A stretch of 38,771 nucleotides of DNA from Gonium pectorale (Eukaryota > Chlorophyta > Chlorophyceae > Chlamydomonadales > Volvocaceae): NCBI GenBank assembly GCA_001584585.1, contig LSYV01000063.1, forward strand, positions 83,783 to 122,553, written 5' to 3'. Under the pieces are notes generated by a model. It searched no databases, was not told where the DNA came from, and saw only the letters and a list, made by a program, of their open reading frames with translations. Each line of letters begins with the position of its first letter. Positions within the stretch are counted from its first letter, which is position 1. Below, in pieces: positions 1 through 11,901 of this stretch. A program made the translations under genes and the position numbers.

Positions 1-175
1 AAGGGAAGGGAAGCCAGCGCACTCTACGCTGCATGTGCGTGGATTGATCGTGCGTGGAACCCCACGCTAAGCCATAGGGCATGACCCCCCCCCCCGGTAT
101 CGAAACAACATGCGCCTCCGGGTGTTCTTTTCTGAGAACGCCGTCCAACCCTATGACCCCGGCACCCCCCTGCAG
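1..175 (+). other. 3' end of a MOS14 intron
   Basis: Non-coding stretch upstream of the first recognisable exon. It contains a run of 11 C near 85-95 and ends in a C-rich tract followed by TGCAG, a good splice acceptor. The exon that follows enters at codon position 3, so coding sequence must continue to the left of the window. Confidence 0.6.
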
Positions 176-3100
176 GCTCTCCCGTCAGCTGCTCAGCGGC
201 TTCTCGCTGCCCGGACCCGGCTCCGGCGGCGGCTCGGCCGACGCGGCGGAGCGCGAGAGGCGGCGGCAGTTCTTCCTCCCCGCCTTTGAGCGGCTGGTGC
301 AGCTGATCCGTGGCCGCGTCCGGTGAGGGCGGTTCGCGGTTGTTGGTTCGCGGTTGTGGGTTCGCGGTTGACATGGCGGGGGGGGGCGGCGGGCGATGTG
401 CTGGCTGACCCGGGGCAGGCCGCGAATGCTGCCGTCCCTGACCCGCGGATGCCGGCCCGGGACGCGCGTCAAGGAGCGCGCCCTATCCTCTTCCGACGTC
501 GGTCGATCCCTGGCGCCGCGCGTAGGGCTGTCGGGCCCCGCCATCCTCTGAGCCGCTGAGACAGGCCCTGATCCTCCCCCCCTGACTCCCGCTGGGACCC
601 CGCAGGGAGCCTGAGTCATACCCGAGCTGGTCCAAGGACGAGAAACACGAGTTCCGCTCGTCCAGGGACGAGGTACGGCAGTGGGTATGGCGGGATGCTG
701 CGGCGCTGTAGCACCAGTAGCTTTCCTTCGAGCAGGGGCTGGGGCAAGCGGGCAGGCGCAAAGTGGGTTGGGCTACCTGAACACTTGGGCTGTGAAAGTT
801 TTTGGCGGTGCCTTGAGGGGTCCATGCGCCGTTCCCTCGTCGGCCTGGCACTGATTTTCTTCTTACACCGCCGCCAACTGCTTACTGTTCTCAGGTTGGC
901 GACACGCTCGATGACGCCGCGGCGGTGCTGGGCTTTGGCCGCTGCCTGTCGCTGCTGGTGGAGCCGCTGGCGGCGCTGCAGCAGCAGCAGCAACAGGCGG
1001 GGGCAGCCGGCGGCGAGGCGGGCGCCGGCGGCGGCTACGACTGGCGCACGGCGGAGGCGGCGCTGTTCTGCATAAAGTGAGCGCCCGTCTCCGGGGGCAG
1101 CGCCCCGCACCCAGAGCGGCCTCAGGCGCCGACGGCGACCTCTGCGCCTGTCAGTGAAGGCACCGCCGCCCCTGTCCGCCGTGCCCATGCGCAACCAAAC
1201 CCTGCAAGCAGCTGCTGAGTAGCATTTTGTTGCGATGGCGGACCACGCTACCCACACGACACCGACTCCTGCTATGACAGTGCGTGCTCGTTCCTTGCTC
1301 TTCCCTTCCATGCGCTGGCGGGGCTCCGACGCCCCCCCCCCGGTGAATCCCTCCTCTAGTTGCTGGCCTTGATGCCTCCCTGCGCAACGCAGGTCCATCC
1401 ACCGCCACGCCGCCTCGCTGGGCGACCCCGCGCTGGCGGGCCTGCTGGAGGCGCTGCCCCGCCTGCCGCGCAGCTCGCCGCAGCTGCAGGCCACTGTGTG
1501 CTCCACCATCGCCCGCTACGCGCGCTGGCTGGAGCGGAGCATGCAGGTACCGTACTTCTGGACAGGGGGCGGGGTCGGGGCGGTGGCGGGTGGGATGGCA
1601 GGGTTGGGAGGGGTCGGTGGCGAGGGTGGGAGGGGTCGGTGGCGGGGGCCGGAGCTTGCAGGTTCTGTATGTTTGGACAGGGGGCGAGGGCGGGTGGAAG
1701 AGGGGGAGAGGGAGAGAGGGTCGGTGGGTGGGAAGGGGAGGGTCCGTGGGGGACGTGTGGCAGGGTGGGGCCGGCCGGAGGGGGTGGTGGTATGATGGGG
1801 AACGGTGTGCAGACAGGGCAGTTCGAATACGGATGGCTGGAGCTGGGCGCGGGAACGAGTCGTTGGATGGAGATTTCGAGCCAACGAATGTCCCAGTCAC
1901 CCATCACTCGATACCATGCCAACCGCCGTGACCGCCCCAAACCGCCAACCGCAGGCGGGCTACTGCCAGCCGCTGCTGCAGGTGCTGCTGGGCCTGGCGG
2001 TGGCCAGCCTGGATATGCGAGGCGGTTACTGCACGGCAGCAGCTGCGGCGGCTATACGGCAACTGTGCGAGGAGTGCGGCAGCTTCATGGGGCCCTGCCT
2101 GCAGGTCGGTGGAGGGCCTGCGGGATCTCTGATGGGTTCATGGGCGAGAGGTCCGCTGGCGATGGCCATCACGTGAAGGTCACAGTCAGTGCATTACTGC
2201 GCCGCACATGCGCTGGTAGCTGCTCGAGGAGCCCTCCGTCGCGCAGTCCCGTTTGAATTCCTTCCCGCCTTTACCGGCGGGCTCCATCGCGACCTGCTCC
2301 GCCGACCGCAGGACCTGCTCATGCTGTACCAGAAGGTGCTCACCATGGGGGCGGCGGCTCCGCGGCAGGCGGGCGGCTCGGCTAACGGACCCGGAGGAGC
2401 GGCGGCAAGCGGCCAGCCTGCGCTGCTGGTGCGCGAGGCCGGGGTGGGGTTGGGGGCCGTTAGCGCGGGGCCAAGTTGGGGGTCCGAGAAGCCGAGGGGT
2501 GAATGTGCGGTCGCCGGATGTCGTCACTGACTGCAGTCATGGCCTTGCGTGTACCTGACGCGCCGTGTGTACGAATGGGAATGCATGGGAATCGCCGCGG
2601 CGCGCGCGCAACCCGTCTGGCGACTCTGCCTGCCCCACGCCTCGCGGCGGTGCAAGCATTGCAGGAGCATGGAATGGGATGCTGAAGAGGGCAGGTGCTG
2701 CGGGGTGCTTGCCCGTGTCCAGCGTGTGCGGCAGGGTGCCCCACGCGTCCCGTCCCCGGTTACCCGCAGGAGGAGGACGTGGAGTCGGTCATCGCTGCGG
2801 TGTGCCAGGCCGTGTCGCAGGTGGGTCCCCCAGGGGACCGGCCCTGGGCTTTGGGCGCCTAGCTCGACCTCCCACGGGGTGTGGCCGCGTGTGGCACTGT
2901 ACTGCGCCAGAGCCACACGTGCAAATTCTCGCGGGATGGGGTTCGTGGGGCACCGGACGTGGCGGGTGGGGTGGGCACTGGCCCTCGGGCGGAGCGATCG
3001 GCGTGGACAGGCGCTGCGCGCCCAGGCCGCTGCGCCGCTGGTGTGGGGTCCCCGGGAATCGTGGGTCCATCGCCTCTGCAGAGCGTGCAAACCCACCACC

Positions 3101-6100
3101 ACCGGGCGCCACTGCGCGGCCTTGAGGAGCGCTGCCGCCCCTCATTCGCCCCACACCCGCCCCGTCGCAGGCCGCCCCGCCCGACCAGCGGCAGCAGGCG
3201 GGCGGCGCGCTGCTGGGGCCGGTCCTGTCATCCCTGCGCGACGCGCTGTCGGCGCTGGGCCCGTCACCGCCCGTGCTGGGCCCCGTGGCCGCCGCCCACC
3301 CCGCCCTCAACCCGCTCATCGACCGGCTGGCGGAGGTGTTCGCGCGCACGTCCGACAGCGACGTAGTGGGCCAGATGCTGAGTGAGTGGGTTCCGGATGG
3401 GACCCTGGCCCATGTCGTGGGGGAGAGTGCAGCTCGGTAGTAACCTTGCATGGTGGCGGAAGGCGCCCTCACGAGCAGGCACGGTTGTAAGGGTTGAGCG
3501 GTTGCTCGTTAGGGGCTGGAGCCTCTGACCTGGAAGGGGAGGTCGGATATGGAGTGCAAATGCCGAGTGTGAGGCGTGTGCCTTGTGTTGTCCCCGGGGG
3601 TTGCCGCGCCAGGAGGCACCAGGGAACCACCTTGGCCCTTAGCCCGGGGCCCTTGGCAGCCTGAAGGCGCTGTGTTACAGGAGTAAGGCTAGGTGGTGGT
3701 GGACTGGGCGGCTGCGGGTCCGTGTGGGGGCGAGGATGAAGGTGCGGGGCATGCGGGTGCCGGGGCTCCAAGACGCGCCTTCCTTTCGTTACCTATCACT
3801 GCATTGCTGACACCATGTATGGTGTATCTCTCCGGGAACCTCGGCCAAGTCGCCGCCAAGACCATTGGTTTGGGCACGCAGTTGGCATTGCAAATGCCAC
3901 CCGCCCGTTGGCTCCCCGGCCTACACCACACCTGCACAAATGTGGCTCGGTCTGCTGGGCTCGCAATCCTCTCACGTTGGGACCTCTTCCCGCCTCGCCT
4001 CAGCTCTCAGGTTGACGGACGGGCGGCATGCAAATACGCCCTCGGCTTCTCTACAGAGAATGCCTTCCAAACCACCGCCTCCCAACCCACCTCCCCTACC
4101 CCCCTGCCCTGCCAGTGGCCTGCTGGCCCGTGCTGGACGGCCTGATGGTGCGCTGCGCCGCCTGCCCCAAGACCACGGAGCACGTGCTGCGCACCCTGCG
4201 CTACGGCATCAAGGGCGCAGGCCGCTCCGCCGCGCAGCTGCTGCCCACGCTGCTCGAGGTGCTGCCGGTGCGCTTCACGGCCACCCGCCACTCGGCCTTC
4301 CTGTGAGTTCCGGCCGCGCCCGTCCCGTTCCCGTTTCGGGGGGGGGGGCGACCCGGGGGTAACGGAGGGCCCAGTACAGGAGGCGGCAACCTGGCATGCT
4401 ATTAGGGAGTCGGGCAGGCGCATGTGCCATCCCGCGGAACCGACCTAACAGGGGGCAATGAGGGTGTCGGTTTGGATTTTCTGTGTTTGGACTGCCGGCG
4501 ACGGCCGCACAACCCGCCACTCGGCTTTCCCCCGTCTTGGCAGGGTGGGGCAGCCCCTCGGCGTCTCGGCTCGAGTGGCGTGAAGCCCTTCTGTGGGCAA
4601 CGCACGTGACCTGGTGCTCTGCTGCAAGTGTTGACCCCCTCCGGGCCCCGTCGTATCCCCACCTGCCCGGCCCGCGCCCGCAGCTTCATCGTGTCGGAGC
4701 TGGTCAAGTTCTTTGGTGACGAGTCCGCGCACGACCCCACGCTGGGGCCCATCCTCACAGGCCTGGTTACAGAGGCGGGCAGGTGGGTGTGGGCTGGGGT
4801 GGGGTGGGTGTGGATGAGGCTGCGCAGTGGCCCAGCCCTGACTGGTGTGGGGATACGAGGCCGTGTGTGGCTGAGTGGCCGATGGGCACTGGGCGCGGAT
4901 CTACCCCGGGGCCCATTCCTTCCCCGGGGCTGGCCACAGGGACAAGCAGGTGAACGCGGGGCGCGCGAGGAAGGGGCTGCCTCCTCCCCGCCAACCTTCG
5001 CTTCACACCCTGACTTGTCGACGCGGGCTCCCGCACCTTGCCAACCAAACTCACGCGGGCCAGCCAAACCCCAGGAGCCCACATCTACCCTTGTTCCCCG
5101 CCCGCAACGTGTGCCGGATGGGGGAACGCTGCTGTATGACGGTCCATTCTCATCAAACCCAACCATTCTCTCCAACTTCCACACCCCTCCCTGCCCCAGG
5201 CCGCTGACCAGCCTGGCCGCGCTCAACTCCTCACCCGACATGGTGGACGACCTGTTCCTGCTGGGGCTGCGGGCGCTGGGCTACGCACCGCGCCTGCTGC
5301 TCTCGCCGCCGCCGCCGCTGGGCCCGGCGCACGGGGACTCGCGCGCTCTCAGCACCCTGCTGGACGCGGCCATGGTGGGTGTTGTGGTTATTGCTTAGTA
5401 CGCGTGCGCGCGCCTGTGTTGAAAAGGAAAACGCATACGACGAGCGTAAGCGCCTGTGTGTGCGTGCGTGGCGTGTGTCTAGTGTGCAGAATGTGGGTAC
5501 GTGTCTTCTTGTTCAGCGGACGGCTGCCCACGGCGCTCACGCGCGTTTGACAAGGCGTGCACTTGCGCGACCACGGGGTATCCCACCTCGCCGTACCATG
5601 GGAGCGCTCTCGACCGCACAGTCCCCAAACAGCTCGCGGCCACCCTCCCATCCGCCCCTCACCACCCTCCTAACCGCCCCCCCGCCCGCACTGTACACCA
5701 GCTCGGCTGCGTGATGCAGCACCGCGAGGCCAACGGCTCCGTGCTCGGCTTCTTGGCGCGCCTTGCCTCGCCCGGCACGCTGGCGCGCTGCCCCTCCCCG
5801 CCCGCCGCCGCCGAGGTTCTGCGGGCGCACCTGGCGCCGCGCGGGCCGCTGCTGGTGCGGCTGCTGCTCGCGGGCATCGCTGGCAGCCTGCCCCTGGGGC
5901 GCGTAGGGGTGGTGGCAGCGGCGCTGCTGGGGTTGCTGACGTATGGGCAGGGCCTGACGGCGGCGGGCGCTGGCGCCGGCGGCGAGTCGGGGCTAGGATG
6001 GCTGACGGCGGCACTGCAGGCGGTTCCGGAGGTCGCGGCGACGTCGAGCGACAAGCAGGTGGGCACAGGGCTGGGGAGGCCCCCGGGCGGGCAGCGGGGA

Positions 6101-6499
6101 CTGCAGAACCCCATGCTGCGTCTCTCCACGAGTTGGAGGGGCGAGAGTCTGCCTCTCAAGAAAGGCTGCTTGCACCTGGTGAGGTATCGCTCCGTGCTTG
6201 CCCATCACCCGGCCTTGGCACCTGCCACCTGCGTCTGCCCTTGCCAGGCCTTCCTGGGTGCGGCCGCCTCGGCGGTGCAGTCTGCCTCCAACACCGCCTC
6301 CTCGGGCGCCGGGGACATGATGGGCAACGGGGAGAGCGCCGGTACGTACGACGGCGCGTGGGAGGGCGCCTGCCAGGAGTTTGCAGACCTCTGCCGCCGC
6401 AACAAGCGGGCGCGGCAGGCGGCGCAGGCAGCGCTGCTGCCGCAGGAGTTGGCGGCGGCGGTGGACCTGGGCGAGCGGCGGCGCGGAGGCGGCGCATAA
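176..6499 (+). CDS. MOS14 / transportin-SR (TNPO3-type) importin-beta family receptor, 5' partial
   Basis: Nuclear import receptor of the transportin-3/MOS14 branch, which in plants and animals carries SR splicing factors into the nucleus using Ran. Exons read by hand: 176-322, 606-672, 895-1076, 1393-1546, 1955-2104, 2312-2428 (or 2443), 2770-2820, 3171-3381, 4116-4302, 4684-4782, 5200-5374, 5702-6058 and 6248-6499, ending in TAA. All phases agree. Segments collinear with Arabidopsis MOS14 as I recall it: PAFERLVQLIRGRV, the WSKDEKHEFR stretch, DWRTAEAALFCI, MVDDLFLLGLRALGY, MQHREANGSVLGFL and, near the C-terminus, FADLCRRNKRARQAAQAAL. Roughly the first 350-400 residues, including the Ran-binding end, lie outside the window. 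A polyglutamine stretch (six Q near 978-995) and Gly/Ala-rich inserts are lineage decoration. The end of the sixth exon is uncertain by 15 bases. Importin-13 is the nearest alternative, but the plant MOS14 match is better. Confidence 0.85.
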
Positions 6500-8258
6500 T
6501 GCGCCAGCGCTTCATGAGGTCTTGCTGCGCTATTGTGGCGAATGACGACCCGATAAGTGGGTTGCGGCGGCGCGAGCGTTACCCGCGGCTGGGGCCGTGG
6601 GGCGGCTGTGATGTGGCCACCTGCAGGGGCGAACGCTTTGGGTCCCTGCGCTTGCGAGATGGAAGCCGCTGATTTCGCTCGAGGGGGCGAGGCCAGTGCG
6701 GCGGAGTGTGATGAGGCCGGACACAACGGGCACCGTACAGGGGAGGGTAAAGCGCGTGTCATCTGCTATCTAGGCAGGGTAGGATGGAGAGGATTGGAGT
6801 TGAAAGGATAGGGCGCTTGTTGTTCCTTGGGACGCCCTTGCTGGGACATCGGACGCTGTCAGAGGCTGGCGGAGCAGGGTCCGCGGCAATGTGTTTGGAT
6901 GGAAAGCGGCAGATCGCGGCAGGAGCCTGCTTCACGAAAGTGCCTGTAGACAAACATGGGAGCTGCTGCTTAGGTAGCTGCCCCGATCGGATGCCTTGCT
7001 TTGTCAGGAAATTTTGGGTTTGAGTTTAGCTGGTGGTTGTGCCGCTTGTTTGCATGCTGGTTGCGTCCTCCCTGCTTCCTCGCGTGCTGGTGAGGCGCCA
7101 AGTAGGCTCCGCGGGCGTTCGACGGCTGCCTACAGGGCTTTGCGCCGCGGGTGAATGCAAATTTGCGGCGTTTGGGCCGGGTTTCGGGGTTTGACAACGA
7201 GGCGAGTTAGGCAGTGGTGAAGTGGGATTGGCAAGTCAGGGCGGAGTGGGGGTTTAAGGCGGGGATATGACGGCGGGCTCGTGGACTAAGCTTGCCGGTA
7301 TGAAGCGGGGCCACTTTCCTATTGTCTTGGCGTCTGAGTTTGGGGCGTGCTGGGGCTCGTGAGTGGCGTCCGCGCGAGAGAGCGGGAGGCACGGTATGTG
7401 GGAGCAGGGGAACGTTGGGTGACGCCCTCGCGGACAGCAACAGCGACAGGGCGCTTGGGAGGCTTGGCGAGGGGCGCGCGGGTTGTGTCTTTGTGGCGCC
7501 GCAGCGCCCGATCTTGGCCGCTGCGGCAGCGGCAGGCGGCTTACGTCTGCGGCTGGCTTGAGTGCGTTATTGGATGTGAACGGAGTGTGCACACGTTCAC
7601 ACGCCTGCTCAGTTCCGATGGAACGCACCGGCATTGTATCGTCGACAACTAGTACAGCAACAGTGTAGTACCTACTACCTAGTGGGACAGGGTAGCAGAC
7701 GGTGAAGAAACTACCGTCTACCGCCGTCCGCCTATAGTTCAGGTAATCTTCTGCCCTCTGCTCTGGTGGAGAAAAGAGAATCTGCAGAGAAAGAGGGAGC
7801 CCGCCTCTACGGTCGTACTGGTGCGACTGCTGCGGCCATCCTGAGGGGGCCGTGGCAAACTCATGCGTGCCGACCTGAGCTGGCACCGATGCCGAGCTAT
7901 ATAAATATGATCATGCAGAAGTTGGCACCGGAACTCGTATTCTCCCACCCATGTCCCTCCCGCTCTAACAGTACGGCCGTACGACCGCCGCACGCGGCAT
8001 CGCAGCACATGCAACCTACCTGATATGCACACCAACAGACTACACAGTAAGCAGGCTGAGAAGAGAGACCGGACTTCGATGTTTCCTTAAACGTTGACTG
8101 GGTCAACATAGCGCCCTTACCTCGCACAATATCAAAATAAATGCATCAAATGCGATAGGTAGACTAGGAATTACGATTTGCTGTTATTGTTGCTCTGTCG
8201 CGCTGCTATAGCCCCTCCCGTTCCCTCTCGTTCTCGCCTGTATTGACCGTATTCAATT
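6500..8258. other. intergenic region: MOS14 3' UTR and promoter side of the next gene
   Basis: No convincing gene. The first part should hold the MOS14 3' UTR, but I found no exact TGTAA, the usual green-algal polyadenylation signal, before about 7700. Open frames exist on both strands, including a 210-codon minus frame starting at a GTG, but they resemble nothing known and overlap each other. Base composition becomes more AT-rich after about 7600, as expected for promoter and 5' UTR DNA. Confidence 0.5.
7898..7907 (+). promoter_or_regulatory. possible TATA box
   Basis: TATATAAATA stands about 350 bases before the start codon of the coiled-coil gene at 8259, in an AT-richer stretch. It would imply a 5' UTR of some 300 bases. 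Judged by sequence and place only. Confidence 0.3.
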
Positions 8259-10767
8259 ATGGCATCTTACGGAGGCGGTACAATGGCGACGTCACTTCCA
8301 GCGGAGGTTCGTGGCTTGCGGAAGGACCGCATCAGGGGCTGCAGCGGGTGCCATACTCAGCAAGTATGTGCCATCTGCAGATACAGGCCGTGTTGCCGGC
8401 AGACTCCTTTGCTCAACTGGAGCTGGCGAGCAAGATAGCGCAACACGCATTGGCGAGCAAGGCAGCCCAGTTGGAGGCAGACGGGCAGCAGCTTCGGGAA
8501 GCGCTGGTGCAGAAGCAGAATCACATCAAGATGCTAGAACGGAGAGTGTCCACTCTAGAGGTCCGTGCAAGCAGTTTGGCCGGTGGAGTGAGCCGTGCGT
8601 GTATGGGGGGGTGGGGCGTGGGGGCACCTGTTTCTATCAGAGCCCAAGTTGATTCCGTGTAATGGCCTTCTTCATCCGCCTCCTTTGCTCTTCTTGTCGT
8701 TTGAGTTGCCGGCCCCTTGCCCATGTCTATGGCTTCCCGTCGTCTTGTTTCCGTTACCAGCGCCCTCCTCTGCCCCTTTCCACCCTGCTCCCGCGCACGG
8801 ACTGTCCACATGTTGTGCCACAGCTTGAGCTCGCCGACATGGCTGCTAAGGTGAGGGTGCCCCTGGCCACTGGTATGGTAAGCTGCTGTGTAATCAGCTG
8901 AAGGAAGCATGTATGAGTTCGACGGGTGACAAGACTCAACGGACCACTGGACCACCGACTCAACGGACCACTGGCGCAACAGTTGTCCTCAAAACTTCGT
9001 AAACAGCTGAGGGTTGCGCTAGCTGCGGCTGATCAGTCCTGGATAATGGCGGGCTGCGGCTTTCGCTAGTCCGAGCGTGACGCCGACACGGTGCCTGTCC
9101 CGCCCTGTGTTCCTTAGAGCAAGCAAGCCGTTGAGGAGGCCCACCGGCTGCAAAGCGAGAAGGGGCTCCTGGCCGACACCGTCAAACGGCTGCACAAGGA
9201 GGTTGCGCGGCTGGACGCATTCAAGAAGAACCTGCTCAACCACCTCCACAACGAGGACGAGGTGCGGCCAGACGAGACTAAGGGTGACCCAATGAGTGGA
9301 CGGACATGGTTTGTCCATGTGCTGGCCGGAGCTAGCCGCTTGCATTGACCCCTTGCCGAGTGGTGGTCAATCACTCCACCCGCTGCCTTTGCCGGCCCAC
9401 CAAGTACGCTTGTTACCCGCCATTTCATCTGGGCGAGCTATGGTGATCCCGAACTCATTAAGTAGGGTACTTGACACGGATGCGGTACTCAGGCAGCTTG
9501 CGACCCGAAGCCCACTGCTGCCTAGCCGTACAGAGATATGCTTGACGTGTTATTCCCCTCGCGGCCCTAACCTCCTACCTTGCAGCCCGGTCTGGAGCCC
9601 AGCGTTGCCGCTGCCGATGTGGCGGGAGAGCGGCTGGTGTCAGAGGTCCTCAGTAGCATGAAGCCCCCGCCGGTGCCTCCGCAGGCCGGGGCGTACGGCG
9701 TCCGTAAGTCCGGTACCTTCCAACCTGATGTTACAAAGTCATGCTTACCCCTTTCATGCGTCGCACTGTGGCGTGGCTGTCTTATGTTCGGACTGCACTG
9801 TGAGATATGCTCCCTTTCTGTGCAGATTTTCTGTTTTTTATATGCATGTCTGTATGCCCTCAGCGCAAGCCTTGAAGCATGTGGTTCAACTGGCTGCCTG
9901 TCCTGCCCAGGTATGCCCACCGCGGCGACGCCGGGGTACCCCAGCACATCAGGCCGGCCGCTGTACGGCGCGGCCACACCACAAGCGCCACCCCATGGCA
10001 ACTCCGGACCCGGGTACGCGACTGCTGCGCCAACGCCGCACCAACAATACGCGCCGCCCGGGTCGCCGCCGCAAGTGGACGGGAAGGAGTTCTTCCGACA
10101 AGCCAGGTGCGCAACAGCGATCTTAGCCCACAGTCTCGTCTAACCTCGTCAAGTCTCATGTAACATTCATGGGTTGACAAGCGCTGTGTAACCCCGCTCC
10201 ACAGGGCGCAGCTGTCATACGAGAACTTCAGCCAGGTCAGAAGGGTGCATGTAACCAAGTGTGGTGGTTTATGGGTAACACACAAGTACTACGGTTGTTA
10301 TCCACGCCCGCACACTTTATCAAGTTTGTCGCGCCCTTGCGCTGCACTCATCCATGAAAAAGTACAACTGCGATCCGACCTGTAACAGCGTGTAACCGTG
10401 CGCCCACGCCCAGTTCTTGCACAACATCAAGGAGCTGAACGCTGGACGACAGAGTAGAGACGAAACGCTACGGCGATCCAGAGATATCTTCGGCCCCATG
10501 CACCAAGACTTGTACGGTGAGGCAATGCGCCGTCAACGCGTTCATGAGGATGTACTTAACAGAGTCAACTGCACAGTCCTCCAACTGTGATAACTGCAAC
10601 GGCATGATTGCTTAGGAGTACCCTCGGTTGCATTGATGACGCACTGACCCGCCGCTGATCGTAACTCCGTGCCTACATCCCATGGGCCGCCCCTCCGACA
10701 ACGTCGCGCGCACCGTACAGCGCGGTTCGAGGCTCTGCTCAGCAGGCACAGCGGCACGATGCTCTAA
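8259..10767 (+). CDS. coiled-coil protein of the plant At4g15545 family
   Basis: Nine exons join in phase to 297 aa: 8259-8306, 8381-8560, 8824-8850, 9118-9261, 9586-9703, 9911-10106, 10205-10235, 10414-10516 and 10721-10767 (TAA). The product matches the conserved plant family typified by Arabidopsis At4g15545, an uncharacterised protein. The N-terminal block (residues 13-37, LPAEIQAVLPADSFAQLEL then ASKIA) aligns with its LPEEI..VIPTDPFDQLDLARKI block. Two heptad-like helices follow (about residues 37-76 and 86-133), then a Pro/Gly/Ala-rich linker. The C-terminal signature VDGKEFFRQAR-QLSYENFSQFL-NIKELN ends in DLYARFEALLSRH. The start was chosen because exon 1 (16 codons) spliced at GAG/GTTCGT restores the family N-terminus. 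The last exon was located from the same logic. Function is unknown; it is probably a cytosolic scaffold. The intron after exon 3 carries an 18-bp direct repeat. Confidence 0.85.
8933..8974. repeat. 18-bp direct repeat, two copies
   Basis: GACTCAACGGACCACTGG occurs at 8933-8950 and again, exactly, at 8957-8974 with 6 bp between. It lies in the third intron of the At4g15545-like gene and looks like a local duplication. Confidence 0.9.
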
Positions 10768-10862
10768 GGCGTGCAGCCAGACGTGTACACAGACGCCAAC
10801 CGGAAGGGCCTCAGGGCCTGCCAGAAGCATATGGCCTCTTGTCCAGCCTCCGCATCCGGAGG

Positions 10863-11901
10863 CTATGCGGCAGCCTGCTTGGCCTGCTTGGCCGCTCGTT
10901 GGTAGTCGATCAAGCGGCGGATGAGCTCCTCCTTGGCGCCCGAAACCGTCAGCCCTCGGGCTTTGAGGAGCTCCTTGAGCTGGGGTACTGTCTTGGCCTT
11001 CAACTCTTCAGCTGTCCACGAGGATGTTGGCCGTTGCGATCCGGCCCCCCCTGCTGCTGCTGGAGCATCGTTGGCCTTCTTCACCGGTCGCTCGGCGGCG
11101 GCCCCGCCGTCGACCGTGGTTCGCGGCCGCTTGGCAGGGGCCGCAGCCGCTCCGTCGCTCCCCGCCGCGGGCCTCTTGGTACCCGCAGCTGTGGTGGCGC
11201 GCTTCTTGATCACCCGCAGTAGTGAGGCCGTGCTCTGGTCAGTTTGAATGACCTGGCCTGCCGGCGGTTGCGTGTCATGGGTTGCAACGTATGTTGGCGC
11301 GTGTAGTCGGATTGGGACGTCATGAAGGGGCTGTCTGGACGGAAGGTCCTTCAGCGCTTCGATCATGATAGCCACAACTATATTTAGCAATGCAACGTTC
11401 TTGAGTGGTCTCGCCGCGTAAACTCCGGATTCAAAGTACATGTACGTCGTGCGGCGTGGATTTCTTTCAGGCAGACTTCAATGAGGTCTTGGCGCAATAA
11501 TGCGTAATTTTGGCTTCAGGTGCGCTGCTTTTCGCTGTTACGCCTTTCCGCGAGGATTCAAGTACCCTTGCGAAGTGGGTCGACCCTTCCGCAGATGATG
11601 TGTGCCGAGGTAAATTCCTGTATTGATGCATGCCTGCTGCTGAGCTTTGCGGTGAAAAGCAGGCGTGTCTCGACAGGGTTTCGAGTCGGATTAAGCAGGG
11701 TGTATGAAGCAAGTCTGGAACAAGGATCATGGGGGCGGGCTATTATGGGCCAACATCCGTAGTGATCATCCAGCGTTAGCGTACATGTCGCTCCCCGCCC
11801 TGAAGCCCCTTCAGCACAGTACTGCATGTGTCCACCTTTGCGGCCCACGCGAAGTCAGCCGTCTGTGTCTCCGTTGCTAGCTCACGTGCCTGCTTACCCA
11901 T
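10863..11901 (-). CDS. small SAP-domain protein, probably nuclear
   Basis: The well-supported part is the last exon (11252 down to 10863, TAG stop). It carries a SAP motif near its end: LKAKTVPQLKELLKARGL followed by TVSGAKEELIRRLIDY. SAP domains are roughly 35-residue helix-turn-helix modules that bind scaffold-attachment DNA in chromatin, RNA-processing and repair proteins. Upstream of it are basic patches (KRPAAG, AKRPRT, RPVKK) that look like nuclear localisation signals in a low-complexity Ala/Gly region. The tail is Ala/Lys-rich. The first exon is my inference: an ATG in good context (ACCATGGGT) at 11901, open to a donor at 11785, joins in phase with an acceptor before GTC ATT at 11252, giving 168 aa. 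The same frame also stays open without splicing up to 11441, so the 5' end is uncertain. No enzymatic domain is visible. Confidence 0.55.

Noticed and set aside
7665..7682. Small palindrome GTAGTACCTACTAC
   Set aside because: Six-base arms; expected by chance and with no supporting context.
7254..7886. 210-codon open frame on the minus strand between the first two genes
   Set aside because: It starts at GTG, has Pro/Arg/Ala-biased composition, overlaps frames on the other strand and matches no family. Stops are rare by chance in GC-rich DNA.
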